From Apoda limacodes (Eukaryota > Arthropoda > Insecta > Lepidoptera > Limacodidae): a stretch of DNA of 64,000 nt. A model generated the notes under the pieces. That model did not search any database and was not told the DNA's origin. It was given only the letters and a program-made list of their open reading frames with translations. A program made the translations under genes and the position numbers. Below are positions 23,744-34,310 of the stretch, piece by piece. The stretch is from NCBI GenBank assembly GCA_946406115.1, contig OX291547.1, positions 7,073,001 to 7,137,000 on the forward strand, read 5' to 3'. Each line of letters starts with the position of its first letter. Positions within the stretch are counted from its first letter, which is position 1.

Positions 23744-24187
23744 CAGGCAACCCTTGTGTAAATCCTGTCCTGTGTATATGTATATCTTATTGATGAAAGC
23801 CCTACGCAAGTCCTGAGCATCGACTTCGCGCTTTGATCGGACTCGAGGTGACGGGGCATGCTTACATGACTTGGCAGGCAACCCTTGTGTAAATCCTGTC
23901 CTGTGTATATGTATATCTTATTGATGAAAGCCCTACGCAAGTCCTAAGCATCGACTTCGCGCTTTGATCGGACTCGAGGTGACGGGGCATGCTTACATGA
24001 CTTGGCAGGCAACCCTTGTGTAAATCCTGTCCTGTGTATATGTATATCTTATTGATGAAAGCCCTACGCAAGTCCTGAGCATCGACTTCGCGCTTTGATC
24101 GGACTCGAGGTGACGGGGCATGCTTACATGACTTGGCAGGCAACCCTTGTGTGAATCCTGTCCTGTGTATATGTATCTTCATTGATG
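23744..24187 (+). repeat. 131-bp tandem repeat in the 5' LTR (3 units plus a partial fourth)
   Basis: Units start at 23744, 23875, 24006 and 24137 with CAGGCAACCCTTGTGT, and repeat almost without change. The last is truncated at about 24187. The array is duplicated with the LTR at 40108-40551. The unit length is not a multiple of three and has few stops on the minus strand, which creates long but artefactual antisense frames. Confidence 0.95.
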
Positions 24188-27100
24188 AAAATCCTACACG
24201 CTTTGGTAGATGCTCATTAGAATGGTACAGTTATGTTACATGTAATTGATGGTTATGTTAATGATTTCTCTATATCCGCTACTTACTATCTCAATCATTT
24301 TAGTCCCGATGTCTTGTTGCGTTGCGGTATGGGTGACCCCCAAAGCAAGCAGACCCTTGGTAGATAGAGGTAGGTGAGGACGGGGCAATCACAGTAGGGG
24401 TTCTTCAAGCGGGGTCTGGCTTGTTATAAGATTAGGGAAGATTGGGGCTTGATGTTAGAGACATACTAGGATAACTGCAGGCTTCAGGAATCTAAGGGTG
24501 TGAGGGGGCTGATAAAACCTAAATCTGGGTTGGCTCCAGTTCCACCCTTCACCGGCGTCGAGTGGGGAAGCTGAACTGTTAGATGCCGTTTAGGTAATGG
24601 GTGGCTAAAATTTAATGTGGGATTTTTAACCCAATCTCCTTAAGGAATCCATAAATAAATAGTACCTCCACTCCACCCATTACTGCGACGGATAGATTTG
24701 GAAAGCTAAGTATTATTGTGTTCATATTTAAATATTTGTTTCCTGTGTAAAAATAAACGTAAACCTCATATGTTTTTCAGAGCCGCGACATTAATCTAGA
24801 GAGTCTAATTTTTAATTAGACTATCTAAGCTTTATTTTATTGCTTTATACTGTTTAATTTATGTTTTGACTAAGCCATTTAAGATAAAGATGACAGAACT
24901 TCAACATTGACCAAACTTTATTAACAGGCTATGAGGTGACGTTAGTGGGTCAGGATTTGTTCTATTCTTCGCCATGAATCACCCCGTTGAAGACGTATTA
25001 GTATAATCATACACAATTCTCTACTAACTGATGAGGCTCTGAATTGTTGTATGGAAAGCCGAAACGTTAAGTTCTAAACACTCAGAAAGGGCTAACCCTT
25101 ACTTGATCTGGCTAATGCGCTGGGTCCTGAGTGTGGATATGTCTTCCTTACAATCCACCTTAAACATATTTATTGTGTGTCAAACTAGGTGTTCTGTCGC
25201 CTTAATTACTCTGATGAACAATTCACCACTTAACCATGTGCGTAATCGCACACCTATTTTATTATTTTTTGTGAACTTAGCTTGCACGGCATATGTTTCG
25301 GGCGAGTATAGCTTCTCCGGACTAGCGGCTATTTAAACTTAAGGAGCCTCGGGTTCGAACCGACCGATCGTAGGTTATATTCAAATAATAACGAGATGGT
25401 CCCTTTAGTTCCGTAGTTAGTCATAGTAGTAAGGATAAATACATGGTCGTCTGGTTGTTTGCCACCTCCGCAGCGTTATAAATGTAGGAGTTGGCGGGGA
25501 GCACTACTTACCTATCCTAAAGAACAGTTTAAGGCACGGTGTACGAAGGATAAAGGTTATCTATTAACTCAATTACTAAATGACAGGAGGGCGAAGCCAC
25601 AAGGTAAGCTAGTTTGATTAAACCTATCTACGAGTCTGTCAGGAGTTGGTCGTTATATACCTTCCTTGTTAAAGGTTCCAAGACGTCAGTCAGATAATAA
25701 GTACGATACAATTGACAACCGCTTAAGGCCAGACGGTACCCTAGGCCCTTAAGGCTATTCAAATTCAAGTTATACATAATTAATTTTCAATATTCATTTT
25801 AGCGATCAAGTAGGAACAACCTAGTGTATGAGTTAGGCGAGCGTTAGGTTTTGTCTCAATTTTATAGTTTTGTTTTCATAAACTTTATATTCTAGTGTAG
25901 ATAATCGCCATAGCTTGTAACCATAAACTCAATTTTAGATCTAAGAACGAAATTCGTACTGACCGGGTCGCGAGATACTAAACCAAAACCGAACCAACGT
26001 AAATTAGTCGAAGGAAGGTCGAGTAACACGATTAGACTCTGTACCTGCGCAGAAGACTAAAATGTGAACTCTGCGCACCCACGTGACCACGAGACGCCAG
26101 CTGGGCACTTCGACGCACAGGCAAATGTATGGAAAGTCTGACCGGTTAGTCTTTAATTGGCCGAAGGGATAATTCGGTGGCGGGCCCAATAATTCTGAAT
26201 AGAACAACTTACGAACCCTTAAGGAATGGTTGTATATGTGAATTTTCCTGGATGATTCCCAGTTAGGGTTACCCGTAAACGACCTGGAAACTAGGATTGG
26301 TAGATTTAGATAGACTTCCATACTAAATCGTCCGCCCTTAGCGCCCTCTATAAGACCTCCTCAATATCTCCGTTATTAGACAGTTAGCTAAGATATCGAT
26401 CGACCGAGTAATTCCACGATTATTACACAGATGGCGTGAGTTTCAGTGGTAAAATAATAATCATGAATGTATGTGGATTTCTGGATACCTACGGTTAGGA
26501 CTATGTTATAACTTTATTTAAAGGGTAGGCTGTAGATGTATTTCAGGGTTACATTTACTTCTAATTTGTTAGTTTGTCTTTACGGCGATTCTACATATAT
26601 TATTATAAGATTAGATTAGAAGAGAAGCTAGTAAGGATAGTGGTAGTCTTTTTATATACTTAGATTGCCTTTGGGGTGGCTTCTCGAATACCATTACGAC
26701 TTTACAATTTCACTTAGGGGTTGTTAACGGGTTGTCAACAGGCTCTTTATGCAATTACTAAACTTATCGGTCAGTCTGTGGTGCATTCTTAAGTGTTATT
26801 GAGAGGGTTGTGTAATTTACGTAAGGGCCAGGCCGCGAGTATATTCGTTTTATCTATATATATATTCAATCTGTTAGTTCATCCGTATGGTGACCTTTCA
26901 TATTACATTACAGTTTTATAACTTCGCTTAAGAGATCGATAGCTAGTCTACTAATAATTTATCTATGTACTTAATAGGTCCGCTTGTCTCCCTAATGCCT
27001 TATATATGTTGTTATTAGTTCCGACCTTCACTTAAGCGCAAGCTAGAGAACTGGTGACAGGTTAGTTGTGTAGGTTATAGGTTAATTAAGGGATCAATAG

Positions 27101-28016
27101 CGTACCTGCTAATAATTTATTTAGTTATTAAATAGGTCTGTCTGTCTCTTAAATGATTTTGTTATATTATAAGTGTATAATTTTAGTTAAGGGGAAGCCA
27201 GTGAGTTTATTAGTGGTTAGTACTTTCATATGTCTAAGGGTTCTTCCTTTTAAGGTGATTTTCCTACATTACTATGAGGTTACAAGTTTACTTAAGGGCA
27301 AGATAACTAGTGTATCGATGGACTACTTACCGTTTAAGAGTTCTCCTTTAAGGCGATTTCATACATTACTATAGGATTACGACTTCACTTAAGGGGTATG
27401 CGGTCATAGTCGTTATAACTTCAAGGCCTATCGTGTTCGAGGGGTAACCGTGTTATTACGAGACATGTTCGGAGTTGTAAGGAGGTAGCTAGGCTGGTGA
27501 ATAGGGTGACTTAGGCTAGGGTACTTCGACTACGTTAGGATAATAAATCGCATATATTTTAATCTGAAACTCGCATTTAGTAATTTAAATTCTGGTCTAA
27601 TGCTAATCAGGACTTAGTGGTTCTGCGGTTAAGGATTAGTTATAGGCCATTGCTTTTAATGTAGGTATAATGTAAAATTAGGGTTTTGATTTTGTTCTTT
27701 CACACCTGGGACTGATTGAATCCATACCTCTTAGGATCTGGGGTTATTATCGGTCACAACGAGGGGTCCAAATAGACGATTACGCCATTAGACGATCACA
27801 GCCAAATAATAATATTAATTCTCTGCATAGCTTTCTTTAATAATAACATTAATAACGGTTACAAAATATCATTAATGTTTAATAATAATAAAGGCAACAA
27901 TAATATGTTAGGATTACACATGCCTTCACGTATTCAAATTGGCGAGTATGTCGGTATACTCCACGTGAGTTCAAATTTATAATTTTATTATTTTTATAAG
28001 GGGGGGGGTTTCTACA

Positions 28017-28290
28017 TTATGTGTTGCCGTTACCAGGATAGGATAAAGAACTAAAGGAGGCTTGTAAAAGCCTACATTTTGTTGTCGTACAACGGATGGG
28101 AGGTCATTAAAATGGATTCCAGAAGAACAGGGGTGACAGAATGAGAAGTAAGGTACATACCTAAGCTTTCACTTTAGTAAAGGTAGACGGAGACCAACGT
28201 TATATTGGATCCCAAGGCTAGCCAGCAGGCAGAAATACACAAAGATACTGAGATTAAGGTATGTTTAATAAAAGAAAATCAAAAAATCAA
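28017..28290 (+). other. Start of the internal region: primer-binding-site zone
   Basis: The sequence right after the LTR is TTATGTGTTGCCGTTACCAG. The usual TGG complement of a tRNA 3' CCA end is not present at or within several bases of the junction. Small hairpins (AGGCTT GTAA AAGCCT at 28060-28075) follow. Priming may use an internal tRNA region or another mechanism; I cannot assign a tRNA. Confidence 0.5.
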
Positions 28291-28297
28291 AATGTTA

Positions 28298-28648
28298 TTA
28301 AACCTGGGGACGGAGGTATTTAGGTAGTCGCACCACTCCCCGGTGATGTCCACCATTCTTTTTGCGACGACCTCGACGCTTCCGTCGTTTCCTCTTCTCT
28401 TGCGGTGCGGATTCCGGTGGCGGTGGCCTACCCTCGGCGTTGTGGTCAGGAGACGCATTGTGATCGACAGGAAGGTCACCGGGATTGACCACGCTGGAAC
28501 ACGTTGGAAAAGAAGGAGCGGAGACTCCGCCTGGGACATCGAGAACGTGGCGGATAACGCCACTGGACATAATAATAAGCTCGGAGGGCCTCCCCTCTAC
28601 GACCAGACGAGAGCCGGTCTTCGAATACTCCCCTCGGGTCCGGGCCAT
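28298..28648 (-). CDS. Antisense ORF: 116-residue very basic protein, unidentified
   Basis: A complete ORF with ATG at 28648 and TAA at 28298-28300 runs opposite to the retrotransposon, starting 632 bp inside the 5' LTR junction and reading toward the LTR. An in-frame stop lies 18 bp before the ATG, so the start is the first possible one, with G at +4. Residues 1-60 contain 'SRLVVEGRPSELIIMSSGVI', residues 60-85 are rich in P, D, N and E, and residues 85-97 are a block of K and R ('EKRKRRKRRGRRKK'), which would suit nuclear or nucleolar targeting or RNA binding. The segment is GC-rich in a region of AT-rich leader and codon third positions are mostly G or C. ATTAAA follows on the minus strand near 28264. 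A 152-codon frame on the plus strand overlaps it but reads less like a protein. No family recognised; a captured gene fragment or an antisense accessory gene are the alternatives. Confidence 0.45.
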   Translation of the reverse strand: MARTRGEYSKTGSRLVVEGRPSELIIMSSGVIRHVLDVPGGVSAPSFPTCSSVVNPGDLPVDHNASPDHNAEGRPPPPESAPQEKRKRRKRRGRRKKNGGHHRGVVRLPKYLRPQV

Positions 28649-28649
28649 T

Positions 28650-31600
28650 TGGGATTTCAGGGGTTGTTATTTTTTAAACAAAATGGGGTTATTAAAGGAC
28701 GATTTCACGGCCACGGAGTGAATGATACAAATAATGCTGGTATAACATCGAACTATATTAAATTTTCTGGAAGGAGGGTAGATTGGAAATTGGATCGGTA
28801 ACCTAAGGGGTAGATCGTTTTGTTTTCTCCCTTTTCCATGTGAGAGACCGAAAGGCGGAATAATAGTCTTAAATCCATACTATATCGAGATATCTTTTAG
28901 AAGGTAGGTTGTAAATTAGTTGTTATGTAAAGCTAATTATAGACACAAGTTTAGGATAAAACCATATTAAATTAGTGTAAAAGAATGGGTTTATTTTAGT
29001 TAGGTAGTACAGTACATCTATTTAGGTACTAGTATAGTAAGATATATTCTACGACTTAGGCTTAGATATAGGAAGGCATTACTAGTAATATGTAGACATA
29101 AAATTACGGCTAATACGCAAAATTAAAATTACATTTATAGAATGGTAGGCAGGGGTATGTGTATGATCTAATAACCTTATTTATAAATACATATTCGTAT
29201 ATCTCAATCATCCGAAACCTAGGGAACGGTATTCGTAAGATAAATCTTACTAGTCTCGTTCAATCTGAACTTCTATGTGGTAGTACCTATATGCTTATTG
29301 TCATAACATAGGTTCAAGAAAATGTTTAAAAACTAGATTCGAATAAATTTATTATTGGATAGCACTATTCAATAATTATGGACCTTAGCTTAATGTTGTG
29401 AGTACGGTTCGAATAAGCTTGTGAGTGTTGGTTTGTACGTATATGTGTGCGTAAGTAGATGTGGATAAGTATATAAATTCGCAGGTGTTTTATGGAAGGA
29501 TTCTTGAACTTGTGATTGTCAACTGATAAAGTGGAGGAGTTAGCCGTACTATTTATAAAAAGGGGAACCCCCTTATGGACTTTAGTGGCCTGTCGCGAGG
29601 CATATTACCGTATGGACATAGATTAGAGAGCAGTATAGTTGGGGTGGCCTTAATGAACTGTCTATATACGTAGAATTATTATTAAGAGGGGGGGGGGGGG
29701 GGGGCACTGTGGAATAAAGGTCTTATATGCTGGGGGAGGGGGAGGACATAATAAAATAACGAGCACTTAAGAGGGCCCCAACGCACATATACCTTTGCTA
29801 TACGGGTGTGTAGCGGGAGTCGACAATGTTAGTTTCAGATAGAGCTCGTTTTCCAGTGGCGTAAAAATATTATAGATAGGCCCACAACTTAGCGTAAAGG
29901 GGGGGAAATATTTGATTACAGTTACATCACATGCGATATAAAAATTAAATTACAGTAATTTTCTAGCTATGTAGTTATTTAACATGTCATGGAATAAATT
30001 ATGCTCTCGCTACTTGTTGATAACGAGTTATGAATTAAAAATAGAAAACGGGAAATTCGGCTGTAATTTTCTTAAAAAAAAAAAAAAAATTGGTTTGGAC
30101 AGAAACCGCGCAACCAAATGCAGTAATCTGCTAGTCAAAGAATGTAGAAGGCCATGTTATTTTCGGTTTGGAACTTGCCATAGGACAGCGAAATCGATTT
30201 TAAACCCAAGCAGAAACCTGTACATTAAAGTAGGGTGCAGCCTAAATGTATCATTTTACTATTGAAGAGTTAGAGTGAGCTATTTTATGATTAGGGAATG
30301 CATTGAAAGGCGGGATAGCGAGCATTTGGAATGTTAATGCAGAAGTAAGGTCATAAGGTCACTAAGATATTAGCTAAAGTAGGCCTCATCCATCTCAGTA
30401 CTTTAATTTTATACTAAGTAGCGCTGACTTAGTAAGTTGGGATCATCCCCATAGGCCATTTAGACATATCAGTATATATGTGTAATTATCGGTTTATAAG
30501 TTTAGTTAAAGGGGTATTCCAAAGTACGAACATCTAATTACTGTTTCACTTGACGGTGACGTCTGTTAAGCCCTTAGACCAGGTGAACTTCCTCCAACGG
30601 GAAGATTCATGTCTGGTAGAAGGTAACCTTAACAAAGTAAACAGTAGATGTTAAAACGACTAAATGTACTTTGTAAGTTGTTAGTTTAGGGATACGATAT
30701 GGTGAAAGAAAATTATATCAAATAATATAAACGGGGGGAGAAAGGGGTGTGCGCTCGAGCGGGGATTTGAACTCGGAGTTTCCCGGGGTTTTGGCGCGAG
30801 CGTGAGGTGTTTGGCCGACGGAGCTGTCGGGGGTGATTCTGTGCGATCGAATGTAGACGTTAGGTTTAGGTCATCTTTTATAGATTTGTTGCTACCGTTC
30901 ACGGGCTATTAGATTCAGATTTTAGGATACTTTTGGATCATGGTTTTGCTTGCCAAATTATATTGATTGTCGATAAATATTTTATTACTAGGCGGACCAG
31001 TAATGTGAAAGGGTTTAACCTATTGTGATATTATTTATGAAGGTAATAAATTGGAAGTGTGATACTGAAATGTAAACGGGAAGTGTACTTATGTATATAT
31101 ATATATATATATACAAATCGGATTAGGAAATTTAATGTACTTAAAGGTAAGATAGGACAATGGCAGGTATTAGGTGGTGTTCAGGTCGGGTATGCCTGGT
31201 AGCGTGTTCCTTTTGAACTAAATAGGTTATTGTTAATAGGTATTATCTGTTTAAAGGGTTCTGTCGAGTAGGCGATATGTAGCAATTGAGAAATGGGGTT
31301 GATGTCTGAGTAAAACCATTGACGTAGGTCAGGGACCGGTTTTGTTAGGGTAGTCATGTTAAGGGCGGTTAGAAATGAAATGTACATTACGAGAGGGGAG
31401 GGTACCACAGTATAAATCGCTAAGTTGTTAGGGGAGGAGTCAACATAATAAATGTTTATTAAACTGCATTAACGTTTATTCAGAATTAGGATTCGCATGA
31501 AATATAAATATATATATAAATTAGGTTCAGCGTAAGGTGAAAAGTGAGCTAGAACGTGGATAGATACTATTATCTGCTATGTAGATGTGAAACTAAGGCA

Positions 31601-31660
31601 AAATTATTAAACCCAGCCGAGTAGGACAAGGTTATTATTTAGGTTGGTATGAATCGTGAT
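28650..31660 (+). other. Long non-coding leader, part 1
   Basis: No sense ORF of note. It contains a G17 homopolymer (29688-29704), other G-rich tracts, a poly(A) run (30073-30086), a tRNA-like patch on the minus strand (30750-30834) and an (AT)n run (31096-31114). The sequence is retrotransposon leader because it lies between the LTR and gag of a young intact element. Confidence 0.6.
30750..30834 (-). other. tRNA-like patch (A-box and B-box matches)
   Basis: On the minus strand ACAGCTCCGTCGGCC resembles an A box and GAGTTCAAATCCCCGC a B box, about 45 bases apart, which is near tRNA spacing. The T stem would pair only partly and no clean acceptor stem is seen. It is therefore a tRNA-like relic or captured SINE head, not a predicted functional tRNA. 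Confidence 0.3.
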
Positions 31661-31663
31661 TTG

Positions 31664-32225
31664 AAATGATTTTGGATTTTTATACATGGTCAGTGTAACC
31701 CCTGTGATTTTTGCCGTGTGAGTTGCAGGGGGTCGTAATGTTTCGGCAGGTGCGATCCCTGAGTGACCGCGGGCGGTGCATGTCTATGTGTGTGTATACA
31801 TATTAGTATGCATACATGTGTATATGTGTCGAAGTTGAGGTCGGGCCCTGCCTTAATGGTGGGAGAGTCAGGTCCTTAACTGAAAGAGCGAAAGGGGTTA
31901 TGCTGAGGGTGTGTTTAAATCGTCGCGGGTAAAGATTGTAATTTGTTAGGGCCTGAACTGAAATGATTTGGATTTTTTATACATGGCTAGTGTAACCCCT
32001 GTGATTTTTGCCGTGTGAGTTGCAGGGGGTCGTAATGTTTCGACAGGTACGATCCCTGGGTGACCGCGGGCGGTGCATGTCTATGTGTGTGTATACATAT
32101 TAGTATGCATACATGTGTATATGTGTCGAAGTTGAGGTCGGGCCCTGCATGATGGTGGGAGAGTCAGGTCCTTAACTGAAGAAGCAAAGGGTGTTATGCT
32201 GGAGATGTGCTTAAGTCATCGGGAA
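31664..32225 (+). repeat. 297-bp tandem duplication in the leader
   Basis: AAATGATTTTGGATTTTTAT at 31664 recurs at 31961 with the same downstream order: CCCTGTGATTTTTGCCG, GGGGGTCGTAATGTTTCG, a TGTGTGTATACATAT stretch and TCGAAGTTGAGGTCGGGCCC. The two units are about 95% alike by eye. A much more diverged third copy may lie at about 32275-32475. Confidence 0.9.
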
Positions 32226-32619
32226 AAAGATAAAAATAAAAAAGAAAAGGGGGGGGAAAGTTGTGAGTTGTTAGGATAGACAAACTTGCCTTGTGGGGTT
32301 CAGGGAGGTTTTAAGGTTCCGGCGACTGCCGTTTTGGTGGATCGCTTCCGGTGTATGGTTGGATAAGAGTGTGGAGGTATGCGTACATATGTATACGTCG
32401 TTAGTGGAAGTTAGGCTTAACGTGAATGAGGGGTGGTTAGTTAAGGGGAGGAGGGGGATATGCGGAGTATGGGATTAGGCCGCTCTAGTATCAGCATTAT
32501 TACACAAGGTTCAAATTTTACAACCGGTTCTTATAGTTGCTGATAACAATTTAATATTTGCTTCTTAATATCATTAAATAAACAACCCTCGGACGTCATT
32601 GCCCTATTCAGACTTTTGT

Positions 32620-33480
32620 ACATCATAACGAGCCTAGATTGAGTGAGGCCTTTGGTCCTTAACTAAAGCAGATCCGTCCTAGCTATTTATTGCTAGAATG
32701 AACAAACTCCACCGTTTGCGTCCAAACATCATCGCCATATTCTAATTACTATATCTATCATAACGAGCTGAGGTTGAGTGAGGCCCTTGGTCCTTAATCG
32801 AAGCGTATACATTATAATGAGCCTAGATTGAGTGAGGCCTTTGGTCCTTAACTAAGGCAGATCCGTCCTAGCTATTTATTGCTAGAACGAACAAACTCAA
32901 CCGTTTGCGTCCAAACATCATCGCCATATTCTAATTACTATATCTATCATAACGAGCTGAGGTTGAGTGAGGCCCTTGGTCCTTAATCGAAGCGTATACA
33001 TTATAATGAGCCTAGATTGAGTGAGGCCTTTGGTCCTTAACTAAGGCAGATCCGTCCTAGCTATTTATTGCTAGAATGGACAAACTCAACCGTTTGCGTC
33101 CAAACATCATCGTCATGGTTAATTATCTATTGTAATTGAATACGGCTAACAATGAACGAACTCAACTGGTTGCTTCCCATTATCATCAAATTAACAAACT
33201 CAGTTAGTTGCTTCTGCACATCGCCGAATAGTTAAACTCAGCTGTTTATTCCTGAATGTCATTGAATGGATGAACGCAACGGTTTATTTCCGAAATGGAC
33301 AAACTCAACTGCTTGCGTTCAAATATAATCGCCATATTAAACTTATAAATATCTATCATGACGAGCCGAGGTTGAGTGAGGCCCTTGGTCCTTAATCGAA
33401 GCATATACATCATAATGAGCCTAGATTGAGTGAGACCCTTGGTCCTCAACCTAAGCATGTCAGTCATATCCGTCCTGATT
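32620..33480 (+). repeat. 189-bp higher-order tandem array in the leader
   Basis: GCCTAGATTGAGTGAGGCC starts at 32632, 32821 and 33010, i.e. every 189 bp, and a diverged copy starts at 33419. Inside each unit a second, related half (GAGGTTGAGTGAGGCCCTTGG) is offset by about 135 bp, so the unit itself arose by an older duplication. A TTGCGTCCAAACATCATCG motif recurs in each unit. Copies after 33120 are degenerate. Confidence 0.9.
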
Positions 33481-34030
33481 ACCGATGACAAATAGCGGAC
33501 AACCTCAGTTGGCTGCTTCCAACCATCATTACCTTTTTCCCGAACTACTATATTCTTCATGTCTAACGAGTATATCTGGTGTTTCTTATTATAGAGCTGC
33601 AGGGGCTTGCTTTTGTTTCGACGGGGTGGGTTCTGGGTGGTTGCGAGTTGAGGGTAAGGGGCTCAATAGGGGTTATTTATTTTTCTTTCTCCCCTTTGTT
33701 TTTCCCTCCCATGGGTGCTGTATCCTTTCTTGTTACCTTGATAGGTCTATAGTCTTGAGAGGACGCCATCTTCTATTATTAACCAATTCACGTGTGTTAT
33801 CTCGAGAGGCCATTAAGAGGTTCCGTTCTTTATCTAAATAAGAAATTCTTGGTTTTGGCTTATTAAGAATAGTGTGTTAGGTCGTAGGCCCAGTTAGGTT
33901 GTTAAAGCCCTGTTAGGAATTAGGACAGGAGGAAATAAGTTTAGGGTCTTACCCAGACGGTCGTCTTGGTTGTTGCAGGGTTCGCGGAAGGGGCGCACGG
34001 TTATCGAGAAAATTTTTGGAAAGGAGAATC
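33481..34030 (+). other. End of the leader with candidate splice acceptors before gag
   Basis: A strong pyrimidine tract lies at 33675-33710. Candidate acceptors are CCTTGATAG|GT near 33743 and TTGGTTGTTGCAG|GG ending at 33978, the latter 52 bp before the first gag ATG. No ORF of note ends or begins here apart from gag. Confidence 0.3.
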
Positions 34031-34273
34031 ATGGGACGTCCTAGAAAACGACAAGCTAAGGGGAGCGACGATGAGAACAGCGATAGTGAGGATCTCAGAG
34101 CGACTAACGAAGGTTATAAACAGACCATTGCGGACTTAACTAAGCGAATACAAGAATTAGAGAAAAGGATAGAGGAAAGGGTCGGATTGGTTGTGGAGTC
34201 GGCATCCCCCTCGATCAACCTTCCAGTTCCTAACCCGGAGCCAATTGTCGATCTGACCCCCCCCGACGGTTAA
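34031..34273 (+). CDS. gag: Gag N-terminal part (separate frame)
   Basis: ATG at 34031 (ATC ATG G, good context) opens an 80-codon frame ending in TAA TGA (34271-34276). The product starts with a basic 'MGRPRKRQAKG', continues with an acidic 'SDDENSDSEDL' and then a heptad-like 'IADLTKRIQELEKRIEERV', a likely short coiled coil. The last 15 or so residues are proline-rich. The reading frame of the capsid-like gag ORF overlaps this one from 34257, in the +1 frame, exactly around a run of eight C (34257-34264). I infer that this is the N-terminus of one Gag protein of about 330 residues. The split would be due to a homopolymer length change (mutation or base-calling error) or to programmed +1 shifting. 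An independent small protein is less likely. Confidence 0.65.
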   Translation: MGRPRKRQAKGSDDENSDSEDLRATNEGYKQTIADLTKRIQELEKRIEERVGLVVESASPSINLPVPNPEPIVDLTPPDG

Positions 34274-34310
34274 TGAGGAGGTAATAAAGTGCTGCAATCA
34301 AGTGGGCGCT

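Larger units (their letters stand above)
22400..28016 (+). repeat. 5' long terminal repeat (5,617 bp)
   Basis: It begins TGTAGTGGACC and ends GGGTTTCTACA, so it has the TG...CA ends with a 5-bp inverted repeat TGTAG/CTACA. It corresponds base for base, at a constant offset of 16,364, to 38764-44380. In the stretches I compared I saw one substitution (C at 23465, T at 39829) and no indel. It contains a three-and-a-half-unit 131-bp array (23744-24187), a G10 run near 23101, a degenerate CACTTAAGGG-type repetitive zone (about 26500-27420) and a G9 run 8 bp before its end. No ORF in it looks coding. Confidence 0.95.

Noticed and set aside
23862..24182. 106-codon minus-strand ORF in the 5' LTR (and its copy at 40226-40546)
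   Set aside because: It runs through 131-bp repeats in changing phase, so the residues repeat out of frame. It looks like an artefact of a stop-poor repeat, not a protein.
25333..25350. tRNA B-box-like GGGTTCGAACCG in the LTR
   Set aside because: No A box, cloverleaf or acceptor stem around it.
26004..26321. 105-codon minus-strand ORF in the LTR (copy at 42368-42685)
   Set aside because: No recognisable domain. Being in both LTRs it is not independently supported; treated as chance.
28343..28801. 152-codon plus-strand ORF overlapping the antisense ORF
   Set aside because: It is mostly the opposite strand of the GC-rich antisense frame, with less protein-like composition and no domain. The minus-strand frame explains the region better.
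34302..34304. GTG at 34302 as start of the capsid ORF
   Set aside because: A eukaryotic element should use ATG (34311) or be continuous with the upstream ORF; there is no reason to invoke GTG.
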